From contig JAZRLR010000023.1 in the NCBI GenBank assembly GCA_045646965.1, positions 124,001 through 188,000 on the forward strand: a DNA stretch of 64,000 nucleotides, in the 5' to 3' direction. A program made the position numbers and the translations under genes. The notes below the pieces were generated by a model. That model did not search any database, had not been told where the DNA came from, and saw only the letters and a program-made list of their open reading frames with translations. Source of the DNA: HGM04593 sp045646965. Lineage in GTDB: Bacteria > Bacteroidota > Bacteroidia > Bacteroidales > Bacteroidaceae. Below are positions 25,058 through 34,400 of the stretch, piece by piece. The stretch's first letter is position 1. Every line of letters begins with the position of its first letter.

Positions 25058-27286
25058 TTACATACGCTCGTGGAAAGAACGTGAGATAACCTCAAGCTGA
25101 TGCTCACGGCTCAACTTAATGAAGTTCACCGCATAACCCGACACGCGGATTGTGAGCTGTGGATATTTCTCGGGATGCTCCATTGCGTCCATAAGCATCT
25201 CTCTATTGAGCACGTTCACATTGAGATGGTGTGCACCCTTTGTGAAGTATCCGTCCATCATTGTAACGAGGTTCTCTATGCGAGTCTCATTGTCTACACC
25301 CAAAGATTTGGGGATGATAGAGAATGTATTGCTGATACCGTCCTGTGAGTCGCGGTAACGCAACTTTGCCACAGAGCTCAACGAAGCAACGGCACCCTTC
25401 TTGTCGCGTCCGTGCATAGGGTTGGCACCGGGAGCGAAGGCAACGCCTTTGGCGCGTCCGTCGGGTGTGGCACCTGTTTTTTTACCATACATCACGTTCG
25501 AAGTAATGGTGAGCAGCGACAAAGTAGCCTGTGCATTCTTGTAGATGGGGCGTTTCTTGAGCTCCTCCGAGAAGAAGTAGACAAGGTCTACACCCAAGTG
25601 GTCCACACGGTCGTCGTCGTTACCAAAGCAGGGGAAGTCCTTCTCAATTTCGAAGCCCTCGGTGAGTCCGAGCTCGTTGCGCTTAACTGTCACCTTACCA
25701 TATTTGATAGCCGAGAGAGAGTCGAGCACGATAGACAATCCCGCAACGCCGTATGCAAGGTTGATTGTGGGGTTGGTGTCGATGAACGCCATCTGCGCCT
25801 TCTCGTAGTAATATTTGTCGTGCATATAGTGAATGATATTCATCGCATCGTTGTAGACGCGTGCAATCTCCATAAGCACCTTTTTGTAGTTAGAAAGAAC
25901 CTCCTCGAAGTTGAGAAGCTGGCCCGAGAGAACGGGGATATCCTTTACAATGAGGGTACCTGTGTTCTCGCAACGTCCGCCGTTTATCGCAAGCAGAAGC
26001 GCCTTTGCAAAGTTACAGCGCGCGCCGAAGAACTGTATCTGCTTACCGATAGCCTGGTAAGATACACAGCAAGCAATTCCGTAGTCGTCGCAGTTGCGCA
26101 CCTCACGCATCAAGGTGTCGTTCTCATACTGTATAGAAGATGTGTCGATAGATACCTTTGCGCAGAACTCCTTGAATCCCTCGGGAAGCTCGGGGCTCCA
26201 CAGAACGGTCATATTGGGCTCGGGCGAGGGGCCGAGGTTGTAGAGTGTCTGCAGGAAACGGAACGAGGTCTTTGTGACCTTTGTGCGTCCGTCGTTGAAA
26301 CGACCGCCGATAGCCTCGGTAATCCAGGTGGGGTCGCCTGCAAAGATATCGTTGTACGACTGCATACGCAAGTGGCGCACCATACGCAGTTTAATTACAA
26401 ACTGGTCGATGAGCTCCTGTGCAAAGACCTCGTCTATATTTCCGTGGTCGAGGTCGTACTGAATGTAAATATCGAGGAAAGTAGAAACATTTCCGAGTGA
26501 CATTGCGGCACCGTCCTGCTCCTTGACCGATGCGAGATAAGCCATATAAACCCACTGAACAGCCTCCTGTGCGGTAGTTGCGGGACGGGAAAGGTCGAGA
26601 CCGTAGTACTCACCCATAACCTTCATCTCGTTGAGGGCTTTGATTTGGTCGGAAACCTCCTCGCGCAAACGTATAGTTGCGTCAGTCATAGGACTGCAGA
26701 GTTTTTTGAGGTCGGCCTTTTTAGCCTCGATAAGACGGTCGAGACCATAGAGAGCCAAGCGACGATAGTCACCGATTATACGACCACGCGCATAGTTGTC
26801 GGGCAGACCTGTGAGGAAGCCCAAAGAACGGAATGTACGAATCTCGTCGGTGTAGGCGTCGAAAACACCATCGTTGTGAGTCTTGCGATAGTGATAGAAG
26901 ATATCTTTCACCTTTTCGTCCACCTGCACGCCATTCTCGAGACAGGCCTTCTCCACAACCTTGATACCACCGAAAGGTTTAATGGCACGTTTGAGCAACT
27001 CGTCAGTCTGCAAGCCTACGATAAGCTCGTTCTCGCGGTCGATATATCCGGCCTTATGAGAAGAGATTGTAGACACCGTTACATTGTCGAGCGAACGCAC
27101 ACCGTTATTTGCACGCTCCTCGGCAAGAGCCTCCAGACACTTGTCCCAAATTTTCTTGGTTCTCTCTGTGGGGCCCACAAGGAACGAAGCGTCGCCCTCG
27201 TAAGGGGTGAGATTGTTATACACGAAATCTGCCACATCAATCCCTTTGCTCCACAAACCATCCTTAAACATCTGATTCAATTCCAT
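25058..27286 (-). CDS. pflB: Formate C-acetyltransferase (pyruvate formate-lyase)
   Basis: The protein has 742 residues, the usual PflB length. Active-site cysteines Cys406-Cys407 are in GIACCVSY. The C-terminal glycyl-radical motif is RVSGYAVNF with Gly717, a position typical of true PFL rather than diol dehydratase relatives. The enzyme converts pyruvate and CoA to acetyl-CoA and formate, strictly anaerobically. Codon use is more biased toward optimal codons than in neighbours, suggesting high expression. A TACCTTTG promoter box lies about 170 bp upstream, giving a long leader. Confidence 0.97.
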   Translation of the reverse strand: MELNQMFKDGLWSKGIDVADFVYNNLTPYEGDASFLVGPTERTKKIWDKCLEALAEERANNGVRSLDNVTVSTISSHKAGYIDRENELIVGLQTDELLKRAIKPFGGIKVVEKACLENGVQVDEKVKDIFYHYRKTHNDGVFDAYTDEIRTFRSLGFLTGLPDNYARGRIIGDYRRLALYGLDRLIEAKKADLKKLCSPMTDATIRLREEVSDQIKALNEMKVMGEYYGLDLSRPATTAQEAVQWVYMAYLASVKEQDGAAMSLGNVSTFLDIYIQYDLDHGNIDEVFAQELIDQFVIKLRMVRHLRMQSYNDIFAGDPTWITEAIGGRFNDGRTKVTKTSFRFLQTLYNLGPSPEPNMTVLWSPELPEGFKEFCAKVSIDTSSIQYENDTLMREVRNCDDYGIACCVSYQAIGKQIQFFGARCNFAKALLLAINGGRCENTGTLIVKDIPVLSGQLLNFEEVLSNYKKVLMEIARVYNDAMNIIHYMHDKYYYEKAQMAFIDTNPTINLAYGVAGLSIVLDSLSAIKYGKVTVKRNELGLTEGFEIEKDFPCFGNDDDRVDHLGVDLVYFFSEELKKRPIYKNAQATLSLLTITSNVMYGKKTGATPDGRAKGVAFAPGANPMHGRDKKGAVASLSSVAKLRYRDSQDGISNTFSIIPKSLGVDNETRIENLVTMMDGYFTKGAHHLNVNVLNREMLMDAMEHPEKYPQLTIRVSGYAVNFIKLSREHQLEVISRSFHERM

Positions 27287-27684
27287 ATTTTTAAAATTTT
27301 AGATTAAACCACTTACGCCTGCCCTTTGAAAAGCAGCCGTGCGACAGGCACCACACCGGTCGCCATAATTTGCGAAAGTAATTGCAAACGACTGATAAAT
27401 ATAAAGCTTGCTTTAATATTTTTCAGAGTGCGCGCAACACATCTTCGCCGGTTAGTGCAAAGGTACAAAAAATAATCTTCACTTGCACACTTTTCTGCAC
27501 ATAAAAGAGAAATAAATTACATAGGTTTTAAATTTGTAATCATTTTAAATCTTTCCATTTTTATAAAGTTTTGCTCCTACAGAAACCTATTTCATCACAT
27601 TTTGCCGTACAGGTTACAAACAGACAAGAAAAGCACACTTTTGCATAGCAAAAAGGCAGAATCGAATTTTACAAATTTGAAAAA
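27287..27684 (-). promoter_or_regulatory. Intergenic region with pflB promoter candidates
   Basis: This 398-bp gap has no convincing gene. Reading toward pflB, TACCTTTG (27465-27458) is a perfect -7 box, and TACTTTCG (27380-27373) is a weaker second one. Neither has an ideally spaced TTG. The 5' leader of pflB would be about 80-165 nt. The part nearest the GDPD gene (27480-27684) is AT-rich and otherwise featureless to me. Confidence 0.5.
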
Positions 27685-28476
27685 CTAACGACACCCACAA
27701 CGCAACGGAAAATCGATTATCACCCCGTCTACAGGCAAAGAGGGCACATCGCAAGGCCACTTGAGCGTCCACACCTTCACCTCCTTCCCCGCTTCGTGCA
27801 CCGAATTCACAAGCGCAGCATTCAAGCAAGAGAAGTGAATATTAAAAGAGGAGACATAGCCATATTTTTTCAGCGAAAAGAGGCGAAACCCACCATCGTA
27901 TATAAGAGGAAGCAGAGGCACTTTAAAGACAAAAAGTTTCTCAAGCGGGCAAGAAACGCCGAGCGCGTTCAGTTCCTCGAGCAGCGCATCACTGAACGAC
28001 TGCACACTCACCCACCCCGCAGCGTCACAACCCTTTATAGCTTCATTCAAGGAAAGCGCGACACGCCGAGCCTCGCTACGGGAACACTTCGCCTCCACAA
28101 GCACCCTGCAACGCCCCTCCACAAAGGCAAGCACCTGCCCAAGCGTCGGTATACGCTCCGCCGTCGCACACCCGAAGGCATCTACAAGACGCAACACCTG
28201 CACCTCGTCAAGCGTCATTTCCGAAATTCTCCCCCTCCCGTCGGTGAGAGCATCCACCCTCGCATCGTGAAACACCACAAGCGCCCCATCCCTTGTAAGA
28301 CGCACATCAATCTCCACCGCCTCCACGCCCAAAGCCACACTGCGCGCAATGCACGAAATGGAATTTTCGACGCCAAGGCCCGCTCCACCCCTGTGGGCAA
28401 TCAGCACAGGAGGCTCTGTACCCCAGGCGGAACACAACACAAAGAGAGACACAAAAAGAGACAGCACACGACACAT
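27685..28476 (-). CDS. Glycerophosphodiester phosphodiesterase
   Basis: The 263-residue protein has an N-terminal signal peptide (MCRVLSLFVSLFVLCSAW) and the GDPD core: LIAHRGGAGLGVENS, AVEIDVRLTRDGALVVFHDARVDALTDGRG and LVEAKC. The catalytic His in HRGG, the paired Glu/Asp in EIDV and the second His in FHD are all present. It would hydrolyse glycerophosphodiesters to glycerol-3-phosphate and an alcohol in the periplasm. A C-terminal PVDGVIIDFPLRCG matches the family end. It appears to be a single-gene unit; I see no clear promoter box upstream. Confidence 0.92.
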   Translation of the reverse strand: MCRVLSLFVSLFVLCSAWGTEPPVLIAHRGGAGLGVENSISCIARSVALGVEAVEIDVRLTRDGALVVFHDARVDALTDGRGRISEMTLDEVQVLRLVDAFGCATAERIPTLGQVLAFVEGRCRVLVEAKCSRSEARRVALSLNEAIKGCDAAGWVSVQSFSDALLEELNALGVSCPLEKLFVFKVPLLPLIYDGGFRLFSLKKYGYVSSFNIHFSCLNAALVNSVHEAGKEVKVWTLKWPCDVPSLPVDGVIIDFPLRCGCR

Positions 28477-28703
28477 AACTATACAAGAAAACGATTAAAG
28501 ATAAAAAAATAACAAAAACACACAGAAGTCAGAGCGTTAAAAAACCACAACTGCCGCGATATAGAAACAAAGAGCAAGAAAATTCAAAAGCCCACAAAAA
28601 GCATAAACCACAACAAACAAAGCCCGCAAAATGCCACAAAAGAGCAAAAAGAGAGCCGAAAAGGAAGATTTTTTCTATTTTTTCAAAAAAAAGAGAGAAA
28701 TAA
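28477..28703. other. AT-rich intergenic region upstream of tRNA-Ser
   Basis: Apart from the tRNA promoter that begins at 28704, I see only AT-rich, purine-biased sequence here. An open frame on the reverse strand (28529-28738) is hydrophobic by composition only and is not accepted as a gene. Confidence 0.5.
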
Positions 28704-28735
28704 TTTGCACAGCTCAAAAAAACGCCATACCTTTG
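28704..28735 (+). promoter_or_regulatory. Promoter of tRNA-Ser
   Basis: TTTG (28704-28707), 20 bp, then TACCTTTG (28728-28735). Both elements and spacing fit the Bacteroidota consensus exactly. Transcription should begin near 28742, about 33 nt before the mature tRNA. Confidence 0.8.
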
Positions 28736-28774
28736 CATCCGTTAAACGAAACGACCGCGTTTAATTTACATTTT

Positions 28775-28859
28775 GGAGAGGTGGCAGAGTGGTCGATTGC
28801 ACCGGTCTTGAAAACCGACGTACCGAGAGGTACCGGGGGTTCGAATCCCTCTCTCTCCG
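28775..28859 (+). tRNA. tRNA-Ser (anticodon UGA)
   Basis: The 85-nt gene folds as a class II tRNA. Acceptor GGAGAGG pairs with TCTCTCC (one G-U), with a G discriminator at 28859, as expected for serine. The anticodon loop CTTGAAA gives anticodon TGA. There is a long variable arm (TACCGAGAGGTA region), and the T arm is GGGGG-TTCGAAT-CCCTC. CCA is not encoded. It is followed by a terminator and by two further copies of its last 16 bases. Confidence 0.97.
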
Positions 28860-28860
28860 C

Positions 28861-28892
28861 AAAAAAAGGAAGCTATCAGGCTTCCTTTTTTG
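28861..28892 (+). terminator. tRNA-Ser terminator
   Basis: An A run, GGAAGC (28868-28873), loop TATCAG, GCTTCC (28880-28885) and a T run make a classical rho-independent terminator directly after the tRNA. Confidence 0.9.
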
Positions 28893-28981
28893 TATTAGAG
28901 GGGATGAGAACACCCGAGTGGGGGTTCGTAATCGACGAAGTCGCTTGCCAAAGCAAGAATCCCTCTCTCTCCGCAAAAGGG

Positions 28982-29029
28982 AAAAAGCAGACAGAAACTC
29001 AAATTTATTTGAAGGTTTGTCTGCTTTTT
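28982..29029 (+). terminator. Terminator-like hairpin after second tRNA-end copy
   Basis: AAAAAGCAGACA (28982-28993) pairs perfectly with TGTCTGCTTTTT (29018-29029), ending in a T run. It shares the AAGCAGA/TCTGCTT core with the third hairpin of the array. Confidence 0.75.
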
Positions 29030-29093
29030 CTTTTTGCAAGGATGCCCGCGGCAGCGCAAGGGATGGACGAAGTCAATCCCTCTCTCTCCGCAG

Positions 29094-29126
29094 AAAAGCA
29101 GATTTCGAAATGAAGTCTGCTTTTTT
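29094..29126 (+). terminator. Terminator-like hairpin after third tRNA-end copy
   Basis: AAAAGCAGA (29094-29102) pairs with TCTGCTTTT (29116-29124), followed by further T residues. Confidence 0.75.
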
Positions 29127-29163
29127 ATTTGCATTTTCCAGCTACATAATTCGTTGGGATCAA

Positions 29164-29252
29164 GGCTCAACACAAAAGTGGGCTCAACGTAAAAAGTTGA
29201 GGGATTTTAGAATCAAGCAAATAATTTTGGGCTCAACGTAAAAAGTTGAGCC
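29164..29252. repeat. Repeated short inverted repeat (CTCAAC...GTTGAG)
   Basis: Two near-identical hairpins, with arms CTCAAC and GTTGAG and loop GTAAAAA, lie at 29180-29203 and 29229-29252, 49 bp apart. A third half-copy (GGCTCAAC) starts at 29164. The segment 29130-29314 contains no gene that I can support. Confidence 0.65.
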
Positions 29253-29314
29253 AAACATTCATCAAATTCCTTACTCAATCCCTCAACTCTCTTCTCTATG
29301 GTTCCGGTCCTATC

Positions 29315-29554
29315 TCATTGTTTAGGATGTTTCTTATGATACTCCTCAATCTCTTTTTCCCACCTCTTAACAAATTTGGGTTCCCATTTGAAGATTACAG
29401 AAATCACAGCAATGGGCAATATAAACGGAATAAGCAACAGATTCAGCAATCCCAGCAATATTGCTTTCCATTTATATATGACGATAAAAAGCAATATACC
29501 TATCATCCAATAGATGCCGTGTCCGGGAGCGAATATAAAAGCGTGTTGTATCAT
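29315..29554 (-). CDS. Small membrane protein, unknown function
   Basis: This 79-residue protein has two hydrophobic segments (about 13-27 and 31-57) and a charged C-terminal tail (FKWEPKFVKRWEKEIEEYHKKHPKQ). It is not recognised as a named family. Support comes from the membrane-protein layout and from a perfect TATCTTTG -7 box (29566-29559) ending only four bases before the ATG. This would make the message leaderless or nearly so. It stands alone between the tRNA repeat region and the divergent threonine deaminase. Confidence 0.55.
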   Translation of the reverse strand: MIQHAFIFAPGHGIYWMIGILLFIVIYKWKAILLGLLNLLLIPFILPIAVISVIFKWEPKFVKRWEKEIEEYHKKHPKQ

Positions 29555-29757
29555 ACCTCAAAGATAGTTAAACTTGATGAAATAAAAAATAAAGTAAAAA
29601 TAACACACATTTCCCAAGCACAAAATAAACCCCACTCACCGCAACAAGGCTATGACAAACCCGCATATAAGTCCGAGATTTATACAACGCACGCATTTCA
29701 TTTAACACAAATCACAAAAAATCTCCTTGTATTATTAGGAATAAAAGAAAATGATTG

Positions 29758-29765
29758 TAAATTTG
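29758..29765 (+). promoter_or_regulatory. Putative -7 element for ilvA-ridA
   Basis: TAAATTTG, a perfect TAnnTTTG box, lies 30 bp before the ilvA ATG. The nearest upstream TTG (29727-29729) is 28 bp away, longer than ideal. Confidence 0.55.
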
Positions 29766-29795
29766 CGGTACACAAATTTTAAAACAATCACACAT

Positions 29796-31001
29796 ATGCT
29801 AACACTTGACAAAATATACCACGCGTCGTATGTGTTAAAGGACGTGATTCGCAGAACAGACCTCATTCACGCTCCGCAAATTAACCCTAATGCTACGGTA
29901 TATCTAAAACCCGAGAATTTGCAGCTTACCGGTTCTTTCAAAGTGCGCGGTTCATACTACAAAATCTCACAGTTATCGGACGAAGAGAAGTCAAAAGGCG
30001 TTATCGCCTGCTCGGCAGGTAACCACGCACAGGGTGTAGCCCTAGCGGCCACAAAGAACGGCATTAAATCGACTATCTGCCTGCCCGACTGCGCTCCCAT
30101 CTCAAAAGTTGAGGCTACCAAAAGATATGGTGCCGAGATTTGCCTTGTAGAGGGTGTGTATGACGATGCTTATCAAAAAGCATTGCAGTTGCGCGACGAG
30201 CACGGATACACCTTCATCCATCCCTTCGACGATGTAGATGTGATTGCCGGCCAGGGCACCATAGGTCTCGAGTTACTCGACCAGCTCAAAGACCTCGACG
30301 CCGTTATCGTACCCATCGGTGGTGGCGGTCTCATTTCGGGAGTTGCTTTTGCGGTAAAATCGCTTAACCCCAACGTAAAGGTTTACGGTGTTCAGTCGAG
30401 CGGCGCTCCCAGTATGTTCAACTCAATAAAGAAGAAAAAGATTGAGCGTCTCGCAGGAGTATCTACCATTGCCGACGGTATCGCCGTTAAGGAGCCCGGA
30501 CAGAATACTTTTGAGATATGTAGCAAATATGTAGACGAGATAGTTACAGTTACCGACGACGAGGTTTCATCGGCTATCCTCTCTATGATTGAGCACCAGA
30601 AACTAATTGCCGAGGGCGCAGGCGCCGTTGCCGTTGCCGCTGCAATGTTCAACAAAATACCTCTCGACGGCAAGAAAGCCGTGTGTCTCGTATCGGGCGG
30701 TAACATCGACGTTACCATCCTCGACCGTGTTATCAAGCGCGGTCTCCTCACAGCAGGACGCTCTTGCGCACTCACTATCGAGTTGCTCGACAAGCCCGGT
30801 CAGCTGTTGCATATTTCAAGAATCATCGCCGAGCACGGCGGCAACGTTATCTCGGTTCACCACGAGCGTTCAAACGCAAGTATGGACATCAACGGCTGCT
30901 TCTTGCGCGTAAATATGGAGACACGCAACTTTGCACAGATTGAGGAAATAAAGAACGCCCTTGTAAAGGCTGGATTCAAATTGGAAAACAATAAATTTTA
31001 A
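29796..31001 (+). CDS. ilvA: Threonine ammonia-lyase (threonine deaminase)
   Basis: The ATG at 29796 gives 401 residues. The PLP lysine is Lys49 in LTGSFKVRG. ACSAGNHAQGVA and VIVPIGGGGLISGVA (the phosphate-binding glycine loop) follow. A C-terminal ACT-like domain (about 325-401) begins at LTIELLDKPGQLLHISRIIAEHGGNVI. The enzyme makes 2-oxobutyrate from threonine, the entry to isoleucine synthesis. Length and single ACT domain match the shorter type common in anaerobes, so a catabolic (TdcB-like) role is also possible. RidA follows after 7 bp. The ilvDBNC operon is elsewhere in the window. Confidence 0.93.
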   Translation: MLTLDKIYHASYVLKDVIRRTDLIHAPQINPNATVYLKPENLQLTGSFKVRGSYYKISQLSDEEKSKGVIACSAGNHAQGVALAATKNGIKSTICLPDCAPISKVEATKRYGAEICLVEGVYDDAYQKALQLRDEHGYTFIHPFDDVDVIAGQGTIGLELLDQLKDLDAVIVPIGGGGLISGVAFAVKSLNPNVKVYGVQSSGAPSMFNSIKKKKIERLAGVSTIADGIAVKEPGQNTFEICSKYVDEIVTVTDDEVSSAILSMIEHQKLIAEGAGAVAVAAAMFNKIPLDGKKAVCLVSGGNIDVTILDRVIKRGLLTAGRSCALTIELLDKPGQLLHISRIIAEHGGNVISVHHERSNASMDINGCFLRVNMETRNFAQIEEIKNALVKAGFKLENNKF

Positions 31002-31008
31002 TACAACT

Positions 31009-31383
31009 ATGATTAAGAAGATTCATACAAACGACGCTCCCGCAGCTATCGGCCCCTATTCACAGGCTATCGTGTGCGGCAACCTTTTGTTCACATCAGG
31101 CCAGGTACCCATCAACCCCGCAACAGGCGAGGTGGAGGCCGAGGGCATCGAGGCACAGGCTTTGCAGGTAATGAAGAACCTTGGCGCAGTACTCGCCGAG
31201 GCAGGCACCTCTTTTGAGAAAGCAGTTAAAACAACTTGCTTCTTGAAGAATATGGAGGATTTCGCAGCCTTCAACGCTGTATATGCACAGTATTTCACCG
31301 AGAAACCCGCACGTTCTTGCGTAGCCGTTAAACAGCTTCCCAAAGACGTACTCGTAGAGGTTGAGGTTATTGCCGAGCTCTAA
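31009..31383 (+). CDS. ridA: RidA family enamine/imine deaminase
   Basis: The 124-residue protein shows the RidA/YjgF pattern: APAAIGPYSQAIVCGNLLFTSGQVPINPATGEV, MKNLGAVLAEAG and CVAVKQLPKDVLVEVEVIAEL. The substrate-binding arginine is in PARSCVAVKQLP. RidA hydrolyses reactive 2-aminoacrylate and iminobutyrate released by PLP enzymes, threonine deaminase above all. The 7-bp spacing from ilvA is thus functionally coherent. It is a cytoplasmic trimer in characterised homologues, and a strong hairpin terminator follows. Confidence 0.95.
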   Translation: MIKKIHTNDAPAAIGPYSQAIVCGNLLFTSGQVPINPATGEVEAEGIEAQALQVMKNLGAVLAEAGTSFEKAVKTTCFLKNMEDFAAFNAVYAQYFTEKPARSCVAVKQLPKDVLVEVEVIAEL

Positions 31384-31403
31384 TTGACAACGCAATAAAT
31401 GAT

Positions 31404-31438
31404 AACCGCCCGCGCTCCAAAGCGTGGGCGGTTCTTTT
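31404..31438. terminator. Rho-independent terminator after ridA
   Basis: AACCGCCCGCGCT (31404-31416), loop CCAA, AGCGTGGGCGGTT (31421-31433), then CTTTT. The stem is 13 bp with one G-T pair. It can serve both ridA and the convergent large gene. Confidence 0.88.
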
Positions 31439-31460
31439 ATGTCAGAAACAAGAGCGTCTC

Positions 31461-34400
31461 CTACCACTCTTTCAGGATGCGTGCAGCGTCGGCGTTACCT
31501 GCACGAGCCGCGTCGCGGTAAAGGTCTTTTGCGAGACGTTTGTTACGGCGCACCGCACGCCCTGCACGCAAACAGTCGGCCACATATTTTGTTCCACGGT
31601 GATTTTTATTCAAATGCAGCTTATAAGCAATCTTATAAGCCTCTTTGTAATCGCCACGCGCATCGGCGGCGTCCATAAGCCAGACCTGCGCATCGCCACC
31701 GCCAAGCTCCGCACTGCGTTCAATGCAAGCTTTGGGTGAGCCAAGCAGAGAATCATTCTCCACGCCCGTGGCAAGCATATACACAGCGTAACGATAGAGA
31801 GCTTCGGCATTATTCTTTATCGAAGCACCGCGCAACAGCTCGCCACCCCTTACAGAATCGAGCACCGCGGGCGACTCAAGACAGAGCTTTCCAAGACAAA
31901 GCATAGCCTCGGGCTCGCCACCCTCTACAGCCTTCTCGAGCCAATACATCGCAGCGTCGTCATTTGCTTCGGCACCCACCCCGTCGCGGAACATAAGCGC
32001 AAGCTCATATTGCGCACGGACGTTACCCTTGTCGGCAGCACGCTGCATAAAATCAAACGCAAGAGGCAGATTCTTCTTCAAGCCATAGCCCTCTTTGTAG
32101 TACTGCGCAATGCGCATATAGGCCGCCGGATAACCAAACTGCGAGAGTTCTATGTATGTGGTGAGGCCTTTGGAATACTTCCGCAAGCTGAAATAAATCT
32201 CTGCTTCGCGAAAAGCCTCATCACACTGCGCCCAGAAAATAGAATCCTTGAGCAGTTTCTTTTTCTGTAATTCGAAAATCATATCCTCTATTCTCATTTT
32301 AAGACTATCCACCCGCTCTGCCAGCCCTGTCGCAACAGCATATAGCTTCGTGCTCTGCCTGCCGTCGTTGCTATAGAAGATAGAGCCTTCGCGCCCCTCC
32401 ACATCCACCACAATGGCATCGCAATGCGTGCTGTTATAGAAAGAGAGCTGCAGCTTGCCGTCCACAGCCTTCACCGAGGGCGCCCACAAAAGCGTGCGTC
32501 GGTAATCTTTCTCCACCGGCGGTGTACTATAGTCGGGTGAATAGAAACGCTTGCTGTCGCTGTAGCCCTGCACCGAGGTGTAACGGCGCGTGCTTGTGGA
32601 ATAGCTCAAATCGGGAATGATACCCTCGCGCACCGCGTCCTCTTTATAGGGAATGAAACAGGCCACCCTGTTGGGAAAGCGAGGACGCACATAGGTCTTC
32701 TTACCAAATGCATCGCCCGACATACTTTGCAGATTTCTCACAAAGTAATCGGCCCTCTCGGAACCCAGAATTGCAATATGTTGCAGCGTGAGGAAACCAT
32801 CGTAAAACATCGCGTGCGCACCCTTATTTGCATAGGCATAACCTTTGAATTCCCAAAAAGCCTCGCCATCGCCACCCTCAAAGAATTTTCTTTTCTTAAA
32901 GTCACTTGTGATAACAAAGCTCTCGAAATTTGTCATCTTCTCGGGATGTATACCGTGGATATATTCCTCATCGACCACAAGCGCAGAATCTTTGTGATAC
33001 TCGCCTTTCACCACGGTATTCTGCACCCAATAGCTGTGCGAGAGCCCGTAACGGTGAAAAGCGCTCTTCACCACATCGCTTGCCGTGAGCACATCTTTGA
33101 AATAGAACAACTGGTCGCGCATCTTCTGCGTCGCAGTCATCTGCTCGGGGATGAAATCCTTGTGCTCGCCCTCCTCTTCTTGAAAGCCGTAGTAACCCTC
33201 CATCTCCTTTTCTATTTCAATGCTATCGCTGAACGACTTACTATTTAACCCTTTGAAATAGTGCACATCCATTGCATACTCCCACTCGTCGAGGTAGTTG
33301 AGATGCAGCTCGCTTATGGGAGGCACCTCGAAGCGGTTGTGGTGCTTTTTCGCCTCCACCTCCACATCGGAAAGCATAATATACTCATTGACCGAAGAGC
33401 GCAGAGGCATCTCAAACCCCGCCGCACTGTAATACGGAGAACCCGTGGTGCGCTCCCAATAAGAGAGGAAACGCGGCGAGGGCGAGAAATATTTGTCGAG
33501 CACAAAGGTATAGTTCACACTGGAGCTGTGCTTTATCTTCGTCTGCGGAGAAAGGGCCATTACCCTGCGACCTTTGAAATCGCGCAAGGCGAGACGGAAA
33601 GCACCATTCCTGTCGGTGCGGAAAGCCGACGTATATATCTTATTTCCCTCATACGAAGCATCGAAACGCACCAGATTATAAGGCTGTGCCTTCACGCTCA
33701 CACTCGCAACCTGGTTGAGACGCAACCTTTTTGAACGCATATAGAAAGTACCGGCGAGAGTGAGTTCCTTCTCGGGCTCGGCAAGCCCGCCGAGGGTGGG
33801 AGCCGCCAGTTTGCCCCAGTCATAGGCTGTCCAGCCGTTGGTAAGCATCACAAGGTCGAGGTGCTCCTTGCGACGAGGGTTCGAGGCATCGAAATATTGC
33901 GCGACATCGGGGATGTAGCCCTTAACCTCGGAGCCGAGCAGCAGGTAACTGTAACGGTTATAACTCCACGAGGTGCGCTCGGCACCTGCGTTATCGCCCA
34001 CAGAGAGAGTGAAATCGGCCGCGTCGCCTATGGGCACACCGTCGGCACGCTGCACGGTGAGATTTACCTTTTGATGCGGACGCGGCTCAAAGCGGTTCAG
34101 CGGGAGATTGTCGGCCGCAACGTCGAGTTTCACCCTCTGCAAGTCGCCCGCCTGAAGCGTAGAGTGCTCAACAAAGAAAAGACGCTCGGCAAGAGGCACG
34201 TTACCCGCAAATACTATTGCACGGTTCACGCCCTCGAAGAGCGAGGCCGTGGGAATGGAGAAAGAGTTCTCTTCGGCGCCTATTTTGCGATAAAAACCAA
34301 CAGAACTGCGATGCACCACAGCAAAGCCAAGCACGTCGTCGGCAATCCGGTTATTTGCCACAGAGATATTTACAGAACTGTCACTCACAGACACCGAGAG

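Larger units (their letters stand above)
28844..29091 (+). repeat. Triplicated tRNA-Ser 3' end at about 115-bp period
   Basis: AATCCCTCTCTCTCCGC occurs at 28844-28860 (inside the tRNA), 28958-28974 and 29075-29091, spaced 114 and 117 bp. The second and third copies are preceded by hairpin-forming sequence instead of a tRNA body. In copy 2, GGGGGTTCG (28920-28928) of the T arm is separated from AATCCC by a 29-bp insert with two small hairpins. In copy 3, GGGAT...GACGAAGTC...ATCCC forms a nested hairpin. All three copies are followed by terminator-like hairpins. Decayed tandem tRNAs or recombination scars are possible explanations. Confidence 0.85.

Noticed and set aside
25412..26500. 362-residue plus-strand frame opposite pflB
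   Set aside because: pflB is certain from its Cys-Cys and glycyl-radical motifs; the frame is an antisense shadow created by strong codon bias.
28529..28738. Hydrophobic 69-residue reverse-strand frame
   Set aside because: It covers the tRNA promoter, and its Phe/Leu content follows from A-rich sequence on the plus strand. No start context or homologue recognised.
28761..29039. Reverse-strand frame containing RERDSNPRYLSVRRFSRPV
   Set aside because: It is the well-known spurious translation across a tRNA-Ser gene and its copied 3' ends.
29246..29782. 178-residue plus-strand frame
   Set aside because: It is antisense to the small membrane protein and runs through the ilvA promoter; composition is not coding-like.
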